A stretch of DNA of 61,928 nucleotides, from assembly GCA_017440375.1 (NCBI GenBank), contig JAFSHK010000008.1:1-61928 (forward strand), written 5' to 3'. The notes beneath the pieces were generated by a model. It was not told the DNA's origin. It did not search any database and worked only from the letters and a program-made list of their open reading frames with translations. The stretch comes from Lachnospiraceae bacterium (GTDB lineage Bacteria > Bacillota > Clostridia > Lachnospirales > Lachnospiraceae). Positions 1-9,647 of the stretch are shown piece after piece (position 1 is the first letter of the stretch; the number at the start of each line of letters is the position of its first letter). The translations under genes and the position numbers were made by a program.

Positions 1-1068
1 TGTATCATGTGTTGTAAATACAAGCTGAGCGTGGTTGGTATTAATTTCCGGATTTAAGAATGTAAGCAAGAAGTTTCTTACAAGTAACGGATGCAGACGT
101 GCATTTAATTCATCAATGAAGAATACACTTCCTTTCTCCAATACTTCCTGTAATTCTGGGTATAATGCAAACATCTTCAATGTTCCTGCAGACTCTAATC
201 CCAAAGGGATTTCTGCCATGTCATCAGAGTCAATCATCTTATGAAGGGCATTGATTTTGTAAGTATCTTCCGCGGACGATTTTCGTCCGTTAGCTTCTCC
301 ATCGTGAGGAACCTTTTCAATCCTAAAATCCTTAATATGCTCGTCAAAGGATGCAAAATATTCCACAACTTTCTGCTGAATATCTTTATTCTCCACAAAT
401 CCCTTCGGTAATCTTCGAGACATGAAGAAATTAGTAACCGGATCACCAAAATCTGCAAACTCATTTGCAAGAAACCAATCTCGAATATCCTTACACTTTC
501 CAATTTTCAGTTTAGCGCCCAAAGAGATAATAAGCACCTGCTTTTCAAGCGCAACCTGAATATTATCCCTACTACTTTTAGGGAACCCAGACAAATCAAG
601 TTCTTCATCAGTAGTTCCACGATAGAATACTGTACTGTACTTTCTAGCTGTCTTTGCTTTGGAATTAAGCCATTCTTCCGTTACGCCTTCCTTATTGATG
701 CAAAAACCATAGTTATATGTCTTCTCTGCTTTGTCTCCGGCCAAAGTGAAATATACTTCAAAACTGGATTCTGCATCAGCTGATGTTGAATCAAATAGAA
801 ATGGGGTGGGTCTGAATTCCTCAAACTTTTCCTCTTCATCACCATACTTAAATGACTCTGCAACATAATCAGACATATATTCAAAAGCATTGTATATATT
901 GGACTTTCCGCTTGCGTTTGCACCATAAATGGCAGCAACCGGCAAAATCTTCTCACTACCAACATTCACTACTCTATCTGAAAACTCTGTCATCTTTGCC
1001 GCAGACAAATCTAAAGTAGCCTCTTCTCTAAATGATTTGAAATTTTTGAAATTAAATTGTATTAACAT
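1..1068 (-). CDS. AAA family ATPase (AAA15/COG1106 type), partial, 3' end outside window
   Basis: The frame is open from an ATG at 1068 to the window edge, giving 356 codons with the C-terminus missing. The N-terminus (MLIQFNFKNFKSFRE) is typical of SMC/OLD-like ATPases of the AAA15 family. A Walker A motif GANASGKSN lies near residue 50. A Walker B-like FFIDELNARLHP and a following FTTHDT switch histidine lie near the window edge. These ATPases often act in defence modules, commonly beside RloB-like nucleases; any partner would lie outside this window. Function here is inferred from family only. Confidence 0.85.
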   Translation of the reverse strand, partial: MLIQFNFKNFKSFREEATLDLSAAKMTEFSDRVVNVGSEKILPVAAIYGANASGKSNIYNAFEYMSDYVAESFKYGDEEEKFEEFRPTPFLFDSTSADAESSFEVYFTLAGDKAEKTYNYGFCINKEGVTEEWLNSKAKTARKYSTVFYRGTTDEELDLSGFPKSSRDNIQVALEKQVLIISLGAKLKIGKCKDIRDWFLANEFADFGDPVTNFFMSRRLPKGFVENKDIQQKVVEYFASFDEHIKDFRIEKVPHDGEANGRKSSAEDTYKINALHKMIDSDDMAEIPLGLESAGTLKMFALYPELQEVLEKGSVFFIDELNARLHPLLVRNFLLTFLNPEINTNHAQLVFTTHDT

Positions 1069-1178
1069 GATTGCTACCTCACCTTCTTTTCTACTTTCTA
1101 TTATATCCACTTTCGTGTTGTTTTCAACCGTTAAATGTGATTTTCTCTCACTTATTCGTATTTCATTTCTAAAATCAA

Positions 1179-1203
1179 AGAAAAAGACGAGAAAACTCGC
1201 CTT
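1179..1203 (-). terminator. Rho-independent terminator
   Basis: On the minus strand GGCGAG-TTTT-CTCGTC is followed by a U-rich run. It sits downstream of the 46-aa ORF and upstream of the AAA ATPase gene, so it separates the two transcripts. Confidence 0.75.
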
Positions 1204-1233
1204 TCCAATTACTTACCCACTTAATCCTTTATA

Positions 1234-1374
1234 TTATGCTTCAACAGCTGCTTTCAACTCATCTAGACTGAGCCATGCATTTTTATCCGCATCAAATTCT
1301 TCTGCTTCTTGAAGTATTTTAATTAGCTTTTTCTCAGACTGATTATGCTCATAATCTTGAATATAATTTATCAC
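1234..1374 (-). CDS. hypothetical 46-aa protein
   Basis: This is a short ORF from GTG (1374) to TAA, preceded by a purine-rich AAGGGGGAA about 6 nt upstream that is a good ribosome binding site. The product is charged and probably helical, ending in a WLSLDELKAAVEA tail that loosely resembles the C-termini of small antitoxins. No toxin-like partner is visible nearby. It lies between the ACP gene and a terminator and may be the last gene of that transcript. The family is not recognised. Confidence 0.5.
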   Translation of the reverse strand: MINYIQDYEHNQSEKKLIKILQEAEEFDADKNAWLSLDELKAAVEA

Positions 1375-1423
1375 AACATTCCCCCTTTCTTCCTGACAAA
1401 ATATAGTTATTCATTTTCGACTT

Positions 1424-1657
1424 CTATTCAATCCCATACTCTTTACTCAACAACATAACTACATCCTCAACCGTAATAATTTCTGACAGTTTACGGTCGG
1501 GAATTTCTATTTCAAACTCATCTTCAAAAGCAACAATAATATTTACCATATCCAACGAGCTTAAACCTAGATCATGTAATAAATCAGTTTCTAAACAAAT
1601 TTCTTCCTTTGGTATATCAACATGTTCAACTAAAATATCTTTAATTTTTTCTAACAT
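1424..1657 (-). CDS. acyl carrier protein (phosphopantetheine-binding)
   Basis: This 77-aa ACP carries the helix-II attachment motif DLGLSSLDMVNIIVAFEDEF; the serine before LDM is the expected 4'-phosphopantetheine site (SSLD rather than the usual DSLD). The start is the ATG at 1657, where the ACP fold begins and AAGGATAGG lies upstream; a longer in-frame start at 1714 would overlap the previous gene and add unrelated residues. It begins 16 nt after the LytTR regulator's stop, so the two are probably one operon. No acyl-ACP synthetase, ketosynthase or dlt gene is adjacent, so its acyl or aminoacyl cargo is unknown. Confidence 0.85.
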   Translation of the reverse strand: MLEKIKDILVEHVDIPKEEICLETDLLHDLGLSSLDMVNIIVAFEDEFEIEIPDRKLSEIITVEDVVMLLSKEYGIE

Positions 1658-1673
1658 AAAATTACCTATCCTT

Positions 1674-2597
1674 TTAATTATTTCGCTTAATCTTTCTAGT
1701 TGTAGTTTTTTCAAATTCCTGCTCTCGCACTACAACTTTACCTATCCTTTTATAATTCGGCATAGACTTATTCAACATCATGATATCTCCCTGAATCTTT
1801 TTATCAGCCTCAGGTTCAATTTCTTTATCCAAAAGCATTTCCGCTTGAATCTGCTCATTCTTTTCTGAAACAAAAACCTCTTTTACATAAGGAATTCTCA
1901 TAATTTTGTACTTCATATATTTCTTTACAAAGTCCGGGTAATTCTGCTTTGCCATAAGAGCAGTTCCCTTTTCCAGATAAATGGTGGTGGCATCATATTT
2001 CTCCACATACTTAAAATTTACAAGATATGCCCTGTGCGGTCCGAAAAAACTGTCCCCTGCTACTGCTTCAAGGTCAGACATTTTTCCGTAATACTCTATT
2101 TTCTCGTCCAGCTTGTGAATAACCACCTTACGATTGAACACCTCTGCATAGACAATATCTTCTATCATTACCTTTGTGTGAACCCCACCATTGTTGATCA
2201 TCACGTAATTCGCTTCCGGCTCGCTCACATTTGTATCCTGTGAACACCATTCATCAACTGCCCTGCAAAGTACATCAGCAAACTTGGTATCATCAATCGG
2301 CTTCACAATATAGTTAAATGCACCTACATCAAATGCCTGGAATACATATTTCTCCACAGCTGTCACAAAAATAAGTATCACACTTTTGTCCTTCTTACGA
2401 AGTTCTCTGGCTGTTTCCATTCCGTTTCTACCGGACATCTGTATATCCAAAAACAGAATATCTATGTGCTTATCTGATAAAAGCAGTTCTTCTCCTGACG
2501 AAAAGGAAACAATTTCTGTCTCCGGGTACTGCTTTATTACCTTATTTCCTATTAACTCCCTGATGTTCTTTTCATCATCACAAATCGCTATACGCAC
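1674..2597 (-). CDS. LytTR-family response regulator (LytR/AlgR type)
   Basis: The N-terminal receiver domain (about residues 1-115) has the acidic pair CDDE, phosphoacceptor FLDIQMSG, and a conserved lysine in VKPID. A LytTR DNA-binding domain follows at about 135-235 (FFGPHRAYLVNFKYV is diagnostic). About 70 further residues form an unusual basic/acidic C-terminal extension not typical of the family. The start is GTG 2597 because AAGGAAG lies 8 nt upstream and the receiver begins at once; a start at 2627 adds ten non-homologous residues. No histidine kinase is adjacent, so it is an orphan in this window. It is cotranscribed with the ACP gene. Confidence 0.9.
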   Translation of the reverse strand: MRIAICDDEKNIRELIGNKVIKQYPETEIVSFSSGEELLLSDKHIDILFLDIQMSGRNGMETARELRKKDKSVILIFVTAVEKYVFQAFDVGAFNYIVKPIDDTKFADVLCRAVDEWCSQDTNVSEPEANYVMINNGGVHTKVMIEDIVYAEVFNRKVVIHKLDEKIEYYGKMSDLEAVAGDSFFGPHRAYLVNFKYVEKYDATTIYLEKGTALMAKQNYPDFVKKYMKYKIMRIPYVKEVFVSEKNEQIQAEMLLDKEIEPEADKKIQGDIMMLNKSMPNYKRIGKVVVREQEFEKTTTRKIKRNN

Positions 2598-2635
2598 AAA
2601 CTCACTTCCTTTGCAATTCTTATACACTCACAAAC

Positions 2636-2735
2636 TCGTGCTAACGCACTCTATTGTCTGCTTCGCAGACTACTTGTTCGTTATCGCGTAGAGAATCAAA
2701 TGCCAGCTTCGCTGTCGCTTGATTCTCTTTTCGCG
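2636..2735. repeat. hairpin-rich intergenic element
   Basis: Three or four short inverted repeats lie in a row. GTGC/GCAC spans 2638-2649. GTCTGC-TTC-GCAGAC spans 2656-2670. A large stem pairs AGAGAATCAA (2690-2699) with TTGATTCTCT (2719-2728), is closed by CGCG on both sides, and has an inner AGC-TTC-GCT. The trinucleotide loops recur in the element at 6881-6961. It lies in the 5' region of the LytTR gene; function unknown. The rest of the 671-nt gap 2598-3268 holds the frameshifted mini-gene and the gdhA terminator. Confidence 0.6.
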
Positions 2736-2832
2736 TATATTATATCGGAACTTGTACCCTGTTTCGATACCAAGATGTTGTGAACCGACCTTTTTATGTT
2801 GTGAAAAAACGTAACAATTTTCATTTTAAATA

Positions 2833-2992
2833 TTATCCCTCGATAACTTTATCAATACTTTCTTCCTTAACAACCTTCTCCCATTTTCCATATAAAAAAT
2901 CTATTGTATGTTCAATTCTCTCCATTGAAAAATCTTCAATACTTACCTTTAGAAAAACAGAAATTTTCTTTCAAATATACCTTTATATTCAT
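2833..2992 (-). pseudogene. small frameshifted gene or mini-ORF upstream of LytTR regulator
   Basis: An ATG at 2992 has an excellent GAGGAGG ribosome binding site 8 nt upstream, but its frame stops after 18 codons (2936). A +1 shift near the TTTTTCTAAAGG stretch would continue without interruption to a stop at 2833, giving about 52 residues that end in a charged amphipathic stretch (ERIEHTIDFLYGKWEKVV). The most likely reading is a frameshifted small gene. A short leader peptide or programmed frameshift is possible. The family is not recognised. Confidence 0.4.
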
Positions 2993-3183
2993 AATCTAAT
3001 CCTCCTCGTATAATATACCATTACCGCTAACCGTTAATTATCAGCAATATTTTTTTAATAATTTCACATTGCCCCCATCTTCTTAACTTTCCTTTATTTC
3101 CTTAACTTCCAGAAACATTTGTAGCTCACTTGTAACTTACGATTTTTAACAACCTAAAATCAGCATTATTCTATTCGTTTTCA

Positions 3184-3225
3184 CAAAAAAATGCTCCGTA
3201 AATTCCTTTACGAAGCACTTTTTTA
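3184..3225 (-). terminator. terminator of gdhA
   Basis: On the minus strand GTGCTTCGTAAA-GGAA-TTTACGGAGCAT forms a 12-bp stem followed by seven Ts. It lies 44 nt downstream of the gdhA stop. A-rich flanks could let it work in both directions. Confidence 0.85.
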
Positions 3226-3268
3226 TCATTATTTCCAATTTTAAATTACCAATTTATAACTTGTTGCC

Positions 3269-4618
<1,350 letters not shown>

Positions 4619-4696
4619 TCATGTCCTCCTTTAGAATTTATAATAAAATGTAATCAACTTTCACAAGTCAGCTATTTAACTTCCTTGCCTTGTTAC

Positions 4697-4725
4697 ATTA
4701 TAGTATGTGAAAGGAAAATCTACAA
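4697..4725 (-). promoter_or_regulatory. sigma-A type promoter of gdhA
   Basis: The -35 TTGTAG (4720-4725) and a perfect -10 TATAAT (4697-4702) are separated by 17 bp on the minus strand, about 80 nt upstream of the gdhA start. Confidence 0.7.
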
Positions 4726-4819
4726 CCCCGATTTAGTAAGTTAAAGTATAAAAATTTTTTTCGTTTTTTTATGAAATTTGTACAATGATACAAATATTCC
4801 AGTATAATTGTATACAATC

Positions 4820-5251
4820 TCATAGATACTCTTTTAAAATATCTATATTTTTTTGCTCAAAATCCATTAGTTCTTGTGCAAGTTCTACTGATTTATCCCC
4901 TGCCTGCGTATGATGCTTTACTGATTTATATATGTCAGTCATTCCTTTGTAACTGTTTTGAATCATCATATCTGCCAAATGACTGGTACTTGTGTTTAAT
5001 AACGTATTTGCGTGAACATTTCCTCTTATCAATATATCGTTTAATTGATTATTGCGATAAGTGCCACTCTTTGCCTCTATGAGTTTTTCTATGGCATCAT
5101 TATGAATTCTTGCATAACCGATGGATTGTCTGGCTAAATTCATAGTCAGTTCCTTATCTTCCACCTTATCCAAGAGAGTATCGAGTGTTGTCATCGCCAT
5201 GTGTGTATTTCTCTGTATATCTTTTAAAATTGCAATATCGTCCTGTTTCAT
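4820..5251 (-). CDS. conserved small all-helical protein (ferritin-like or four-helix bundle)
   Basis: This 143-aa soluble protein is rich in helix-forming heptads and histidines (NTHMAMTTLDTLLDK, SIGYARIHNDAIEKL, VKHHTQAGDKSVELAQELM). The pattern suggests a four-helix bundle such as DUF2383/ferritin-like families, but I see no clear diiron ExxH set. The start is the ATG at 5251, with AAGGAATTGG upstream; a longer frame from 5344 has low-quality N-terminal residues. It is monocistronic by position. Function unknown. Confidence 0.65.
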   Translation of the reverse strand: MKQDDIAILKDIQRNTHMAMTTLDTLLDKVEDKELTMNLARQSIGYARIHNDAIEKLIEAKSGTYRNNQLNDILIRGNVHANTLLNTSTSHLADMMIQNSYKGMTDIYKSVKHHTQAGDKSVELAQELMDFEQKNIDILKEYL

Positions 5252-5342
5252 AGCCAATTCCTTCCAACAAATATTTCTTTTTGCTTTTTGATTTATAGAA
5301 AGAACTTTCACACTTTCACATGACAAATTATTTCTGCAAACC

Positions 5343-5374
5343 AAAAAGAGTATAGATTTTACTCTATACTCTTT
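5343..5374 (-). terminator. terminator of the SH3-domain gene
   Basis: GAGTATAG and CTATACTC form a perfect 8-bp stem around an 8-nt loop, followed by TTTTT on the minus strand. It is just downstream of the SH3 protein's stop. Confidence 0.75.
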
Positions 5375-5411
5375 ATCATTACCATATTTTGTTATCCATA
5401 ATCATAAAAAC

Positions 5412-6746
5412 TTATTCCACAAATTCAGATTTTACGTATGCAGTCTCACCGTTGTACTTAATCTTCGTCCAGCCATCCGCCTGCTTCATAATGAGTTCAA
5501 GTTCTTGTCCGATGTAGGCAGTACCAAGTTTCTCGCTGTCTTCACTGGCACCACTTCTGATTCGAACATTTTCAATAACGGTTACTGTACCCGTAGACTG
5601 TGCATTATCCTCTGCCTCGTCTTCTTCTGCCTCACTTGCATCGGTATCATTCTCTGTACTATTTTCTGTATCATTCTCTTCCGCTGCTGTGTCTTCTTGT
5701 GTATCTTCTGCTGGAACTTCCATTGTTTCAGAATCTTCTAAAAATTCACTCTTAATGTAGGCCTCCGAACCTTCAAATACGATTTTGCTCCAGCCGTTTC
5801 CTTTTTTCTCTACCAGTTCAAACTCATCGCCGATTTCTGCTTTACCAAGTTTATCTGCTGTTTCGCTATCAGAAGAACGAATATTAACAACGTCCGTTGC
5901 TTTTACTTTTGTAACTACTGTAACAACTTCATCCTCCGTTGTTTCTTCCCCTTCTTCCGTTTCTGCATCTGCTTCCTCTGTGGTATTACTTCCTTCTGCC
6001 TGTGCCAATGCTTCACCGACTGACTTATCAATTTCTTCTCTTAAATCGAGAATAAATTGTCCCAGTTCTTCATCTTCTGCCAACATATCATTATAAGCAA
6101 CAGCAACTTTGTTGTTCAAATCTACAACATCATCCTGCAAGCTTACTTCTTTGATATATTTCAAATCACTTTCTGTTTCTTCACCATTATTATTGATATA
6201 ATACTTTCCGTTCTCGTCCACACATACATAAAATACCTTCATGCCCGGAATCGTATTTTCATAGTCTTCGAATTTTACTTCGGAACAAGCATATACCAGA
6301 TAGGAATTTTCCACCGGACCAATTTTCGTATAAATGTCTAACTTTGGATAAGACTCAATGTATTTACTCATTTCTTCGATTCTAAGAATCTCAGTATTAT
6401 CCATTTTATCTACCAAGGTCTCAATGGTAGCAACATCGCCATCTGCCATTGCTGTATAATAGGAATTCATTAACTCATTAATTTCCGGATGGGCATTTTC
6501 TTCCAAAGGTACTGTCGGAGCTGCAATAGAATTACTTGTTGCTTCTTCAATTGTATTGTTTACACTTATATTTTCCTGTCCTTGTGTGGCTTTCTTATTC
6601 GCATTAACGGAAATAACAATGGTAATGATTACGCAGACTGCCAATACAATCGGCATGACAATCTTGGAATTCTTTACAATCCAATTTTTGAGAATTTCTA
6701 ATTTTGCCATCAAAAAGTCTCGAATATTGTTATTTGACGTATTCAT
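5412..6746 (-). CDS. membrane-anchored protein with two bacterial SH3 domains
   Basis: The 444-aa product has a short cytoplasmic N-terminus and one membrane helix at about residues 28-48. An extracellular alpha/beta region (about 70-240) follows, then two SH3b repeats (about 275-336 and 384-444; VVNIRSSDSETADKLGKAEIG and VRIRSGASEDSEKLGTAYIG) joined by Glu/Thr/Asp-rich linkers. SH3b domains usually bind peptidoglycan peptides, so a cell-wall-associated role is inferred. ATG 6746 follows GAAAGG. The gene starts 39 nt downstream of tRNA-Arg and could be transcribed with it. Confidence 0.85.
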   Translation of the reverse strand: MNTSNNNIRDFLMAKLEILKNWIVKNSKIVMPIVLAVCVIITIVISVNANKKATQGQENISVNNTIEEATSNSIAAPTVPLEENAHPEINELMNSYYTAMADGDVATIETLVDKMDNTEILRIEEMSKYIESYPKLDIYTKIGPVENSYLVYACSEVKFEDYENTIPGMKVFYVCVDENGKYYINNNGEETESDLKYIKEVSLQDDVVDLNNKVAVAYNDMLAEDEELGQFILDLREEIDKSVGEALAQAEGSNTTEEADAETEEGEETTEDEVVTVVTKVKATDVVNIRSSDSETADKLGKAEIGDEFELVEKKGNGWSKIVFEGSEAYIKSEFLEDSETMEVPAEDTQEDTAAEENDTENSTENDTDASEAEEDEAEDNAQSTGTVTVIENVRIRSGASEDSEKLGTAYIGQELELIMKQADGWTKIKYNGETAYVKSEFVE

Positions 6747-6784
6747 AATCTACAACCTTTCTTTTTTAAACAATGATGTAAAAA

Positions 6785-6856
6785 TGCACCCGACAGGAAT
6801 CGAACCTGCATCAAAGGCGTCGGAGGCCTACGTTTTATCCGTTAGACTACGGGTGC
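6785..6856 (-). tRNA. tRNA-Arg (anticodon CCG)
   Basis: A full cloverleaf is readable on the minus strand. The acceptor stem is GCACCCG/CGGGTGC with discriminator A. The D-arm is GTCT...AAAC. The anticodon stem encloses the loop CTCCGAC, so the anticodon CCG reads CGG. The T-arm is GCAGG-TTCGATT-CCTGT. CCA is not encoded. One U-U mismatch sits at the top of the anticodon stem. Length is 72 nt. Confidence 0.93.
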
Positions 6857-6880
6857 ATGGTTTTCAGTTTATCATAACAT

Positions 6881-6961
6881 TAGACCTTCGGTCTATCGCT
6901 ATCCTACCGGTTCTGACCAAATGTCTGCTACGCATCCGCTTGGTCATCTGCCGATAGGATA
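6881..6961. repeat. hairpin-rich element upstream of tRNA-Arg
   Basis: TAGACC-TTC-GGTCTA (6881-6895) is a perfect short hairpin. Next to it a long imperfect hairpin pairs TATCCTACCGG (6900-6910) with CCGATAGGATA (6951-6961), with a nested TGACCAA/TTGGTCA. There is no U-tract, so a simple terminator is unlikely. Organisation and loops resemble the element at 2636-2735. Confidence 0.55.
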
Positions 6962-7049
6962 TGTTACAAATTTATTACATCATCCTGCTTATCATACCAT
7001 AAGAGGAAACTGTTGTCTAGTAATCAAATCATTAAGAAATAATTTCCGC

Positions 7050-7967
7050 TTATGCTAATATTTTGATTTTTTCTGTGATTCTATCATAATAATAGACACT
7101 GTAGGAAAGGATTTCTTCCGGTTCAACTTGTGTGTCATTTACTTCCTTTACCATATCTTTAAAAAATGTCTTTTCGGTAATTCCGTTATCCGGCACAAGG
7201 ATTACTTCGTGGATGGAACTAGGAAGAATAATCAGGTTTTTATTCAAACGTTTTGTTAACTCCTTTATTGATTCGGAATACAAAAGTGTTGCTGCCCCGA
7301 AAATTCTGTCCCGGTTGCTTAACACATACATCATAGAAGAAGCTTCTTCTGACAAGCCAATCTCATCTTCTTCGACTTGCTGTTTTAAATTTCTGGACAA
7401 AAATTCCTGAAGAATCTTTTTAATAGGAAGTAATTCTTCCGGCAGGAGCTTATGCATGTTATCCTTAGCATCCATATAGAGTGTATTGATATCAATATCC
7501 CACATCTTCAAATGACTGTTTCGAATCAATATTGTTGCCTTTCCACAATACTCTTCCTCCATTGCATAGTAGAAAACAATTGCAAGGTCGTTCCATTTGA
7601 TATATGGAATCTCTTCTAAAAGTTTGCTGTTGCTTTCCCAATGAATCAGTTTGTATAATACGCGTTTTTTCACCTGTTCGTATTTCGTAAAGAAATCCAT
7701 ATCCATCTGAATTTCTTTGGCATTTCTCTGATACGCGCATAATATATCATAGATAATATCTCCGAAAGTTCTTCCTTCTTCATAATCATCGTACAATTCA
7801 TCTATATAAATTGTCGGTGAAACATTCGAACCTTCTTTGGCAATAATAATTCCTCGAAGAATCACTCCATTGTTCTTCGTTATTTCTTTGTAAGCAATTT
7901 CATATTCATCGCCCATTACCTCTCTCAACGCGTTACATATCTTTGTTTTAAATTGTTCAAATACCAT
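7050..7967 (-). CDS. DUF5688 family protein
   Basis: This 305-aa soluble protein resembles the DUF5688 family, which is widespread in Lachnospiraceae and has no known function. Typical features are the N-terminal FEQFKTKICNALREVMG region and the central IRNSHLKMWDIDINTLYMDA and PEELLP segments, with a C-terminal half containing VLSNRDRIFGAATLLYS and SSIHEVILVPD. The start is ATG 7967, preceded by AGAGAGGA; an upstream in-frame start at 8042 runs into the efp terminator and lacks homology. It is monocistronic. Confidence 0.75.
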   Translation of the reverse strand: MVFEQFKTKICNALREVMGDEYEIAYKEITKNNGVILRGIIIAKEGSNVSPTIYIDELYDDYEEGRTFGDIIYDILCAYQRNAKEIQMDMDFFTKYEQVKKRVLYKLIHWESNSKLLEEIPYIKWNDLAIVFYYAMEEEYCGKATILIRNSHLKMWDIDINTLYMDAKDNMHKLLPEELLPIKKILQEFLSRNLKQQVEEDEIGLSEEASSMMYVLSNRDRIFGAATLLYSESIKELTKRLNKNLIILPSSIHEVILVPDNGITEKTFFKDMVKEVNDTQVEPEEILSYSVYYYDRITEKIKILA

Positions 7968-8032
7968 TTTGTCCTCTCTTTCTATTCTCTCCGGACAAAA
8001 TTTTTGAAAACGTGTACAGTCATGCACACAAC

Positions 8033-8070
8033 AAAAAGACAATGAAAAAGAAAAACTTCTCCATTGTCTT
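8033..8070 (-). terminator. terminator after efp
   Basis: AGACAATG and CATTGTCT form an 8-bp stem with a 17-nt loop, then TTTTTG on the minus strand, 34 nt past the efp stop. Confidence 0.65.
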
Positions 8071-8103
8071 ATAAGCTCTTAGAAAATGTAATCACAGTAC
8101 TGA

Positions 8104-8661
8104 TTATACTCTGGACAAATACTCGCCTGTTCTGGTATCAATTTTAATCACTTCACCCTGACTAACAAATAATGGTACCATAACCTTTGCTCCTGTTTCT
8201 ACGATAGCAGGTTTGGTTGCACCTGTAGCTGTATCGCCTTTGAAACCTGGCTCTGTATCTGTAATCTCAAGTTCAACAAATAATGGTGGTTCAATAGCAA
8301 ACACATTGCCGTTGTAAGAACAGATTTTAACCATCTCGTTCTCTTTCACGAATTTCAAGGAATCACCTACTGCATCAGCGTTTAATGCAATCTGGTCATA
8401 TGTTTCTACATCCATGAAGTTGAATAAATCACCATCATTGTATAAATACTGCATGTCTTTTCTATCAATACGTGCCTGTGGGCATTTCTCAGTAGGTCTG
8501 AAGGTCTTTTCAACAACACCTCCGTTGATAATGTTCTTTAATTTAGTTCTTACGAAAGCAGCTCCTTTACCAGGTTTAACATGCTGGAACTCAATTATCT
8601 GATAAACATTACCTTCAAATTCAATGGTAATACCATTTCTGAAATCGCCTGCAGATATCAT
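8104..8661 (-). CDS. efp: elongation factor P
   Basis: This 185-aa factor rescues ribosomes stalled at polyproline stretches. The N-terminal KOW-like domain carries the modification loop [10 protein letters not shown] with Lys32, the residue post-translationally modified in several bacteria. Two OB domains follow, ending in the conserved [22 protein letters not shown] precedes ATG 8661. It lies 106 nt downstream of the ROK kinase gene with no convincing terminator between, so read-through from the sugar locus is possible. Confidence 0.97.
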   Translation of the reverse strand: MISAGDFRNGITIEFEGNVYQIIEFQHVKPGKGAAFVRTKLKNIINGGVVEKTFRPTEKCPQARIDRKDMQYLYNDGDLFNFMDVETYDQIALNADAVGDSLKFVKENEMVKICSYNGNVFAIEPPLFVELEITDTEPGFKGDTATGATKPAIVETGAKVMVPLFVSQGEVIKIDTRTGEYLSRV

Positions 8662-8767
8662 AAAATAATCCTCCTAAGTTTTCACAAATATAATTCTTTC
8701 TTAGTTTATACTATAAATTCTCATTTTTCAACCTCTTTCCCAAAAAAAGGCTAAAACTTTTTTCATT

Positions 8768-9637
8768 TTAGGCTAATGCCTGTCTTGCAAGCTCCAGACA
8801 CCCCATAATTCCCTGCTTATCGTCCAGACTTGCAGGAACGATATAATGCTCTAAATCTTCTATCTCTTTCGTTTTAATGTATTCTCCTAATAAAACTTTC
8901 ACATAGCTGCGAATCATCGGGAAAAGCTGTTCCTGATGCATAACGCCTCCTCCTAAAATAATCATTTCCGGTGATAAAACCATAATGTAGTCTACAAGCG
9001 CCTGTGCAATATAATAAGCTTCCAAATCCCATACTTCTTTTCGGTCTTTTAACTCGACAGCTTTCTGTCCCCAACGTCCTTCAATTGCAGGTCCTGCAGC
9101 AAGTCCTTCCAAGCATGTCTGATGATAGTGGCAATTTCCTTCGTATTCATCATCAGAACGTTTCCGAATCAACACATGACCCGCTTCCGGATGCATCATT
9201 CCGTGAAGAAGCTTTCCTTCCACATAAACACCAGCCCCCACGCCGGTTCCGATTGTAATATATATTACATTATTTTTTCCTCTTGCCTGCCCAAACGTAA
9301 CCTCTCCCAGTGCCGAGCCGTTTACATCTGTATCAAATCCAACCGGACAACCGAGTGCCTTTTGAAAAGCTCCTACAATATTACAATTAATCCATGGCAG
9401 CTTTGTCGTACTAGTAATATAACCATAGGTATCAGAATTCTTGTTTAAGTCAATGGGTCCAAAACATCCGATTCCTAATGCTTCAATTCCTTTTCCTTCA
9501 AAAAAAGCAATCAATTTTGGCAGAGTAATATCCGGTGTTTCTGTCGGAATCGACACCTGTTCAAAAATCTTCCCGGTTTCGTCTCCGATTGCGCAAACCA
9601 TCTTTGTACCGCCTGCTTCTAATGCTCCTAATCTCAT
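8768..9637 (-). CDS. ROK family sugar kinase (fructokinase-like)
   Basis: The 289-aa product has the ROK N-terminal phosphate loop LGALEAGGTKMVCAIG and the central catalytic region (FDTDVNGSALGE, ITIGTGVGAGV). The zinc-binding cluster GHVLI...CHYHQTCLEGL is the form found in fructokinases, so fructose or a related hexose is the likely substrate. ATG 9637 follows AGGAGAGAGG and begins 10 nt after the pseudo-ABC gene's stop, so the genes are cotranscribed. It would phosphorylate sugar delivered by the upstream ABC importer; exact sugar not proven. Confidence 0.88.
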   Translation of the reverse strand: MRLGALEAGGTKMVCAIGDETGKIFEQVSIPTETPDITLPKLIAFFEGKGIEALGIGCFGPIDLNKNSDTYGYITSTTKLPWINCNIVGAFQKALGCPVGFDTDVNGSALGEVTFGQARGKNNVIYITIGTGVGAGVYVEGKLLHGMMHPEAGHVLIRKRSDDEYEGNCHYHQTCLEGLAAGPAIEGRWGQKAVELKDRKEVWDLEAYYIAQALVDYIMVLSPEMIILGGGVMHQEQLFPMIRSYVKVLLGEYIKTKEIEDLEHYIVPASLDDKQGIMGCLELARQALA

Positions 9638-9647
9638 AGCCTCTCTC

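Noticed and set aside
1424-1714. Longer 96-aa version of the acyl carrier protein
   Set aside because: The added 19 residues overlap the LytTR stop region and show no ACP homology; the ribosome binding site favours 1657.
8662-8767. Possible terminator between the ROK kinase and efp
   Set aside because: The AT-rich arms look like a stem but the GC parts (GCC against GCC) are not complementary.
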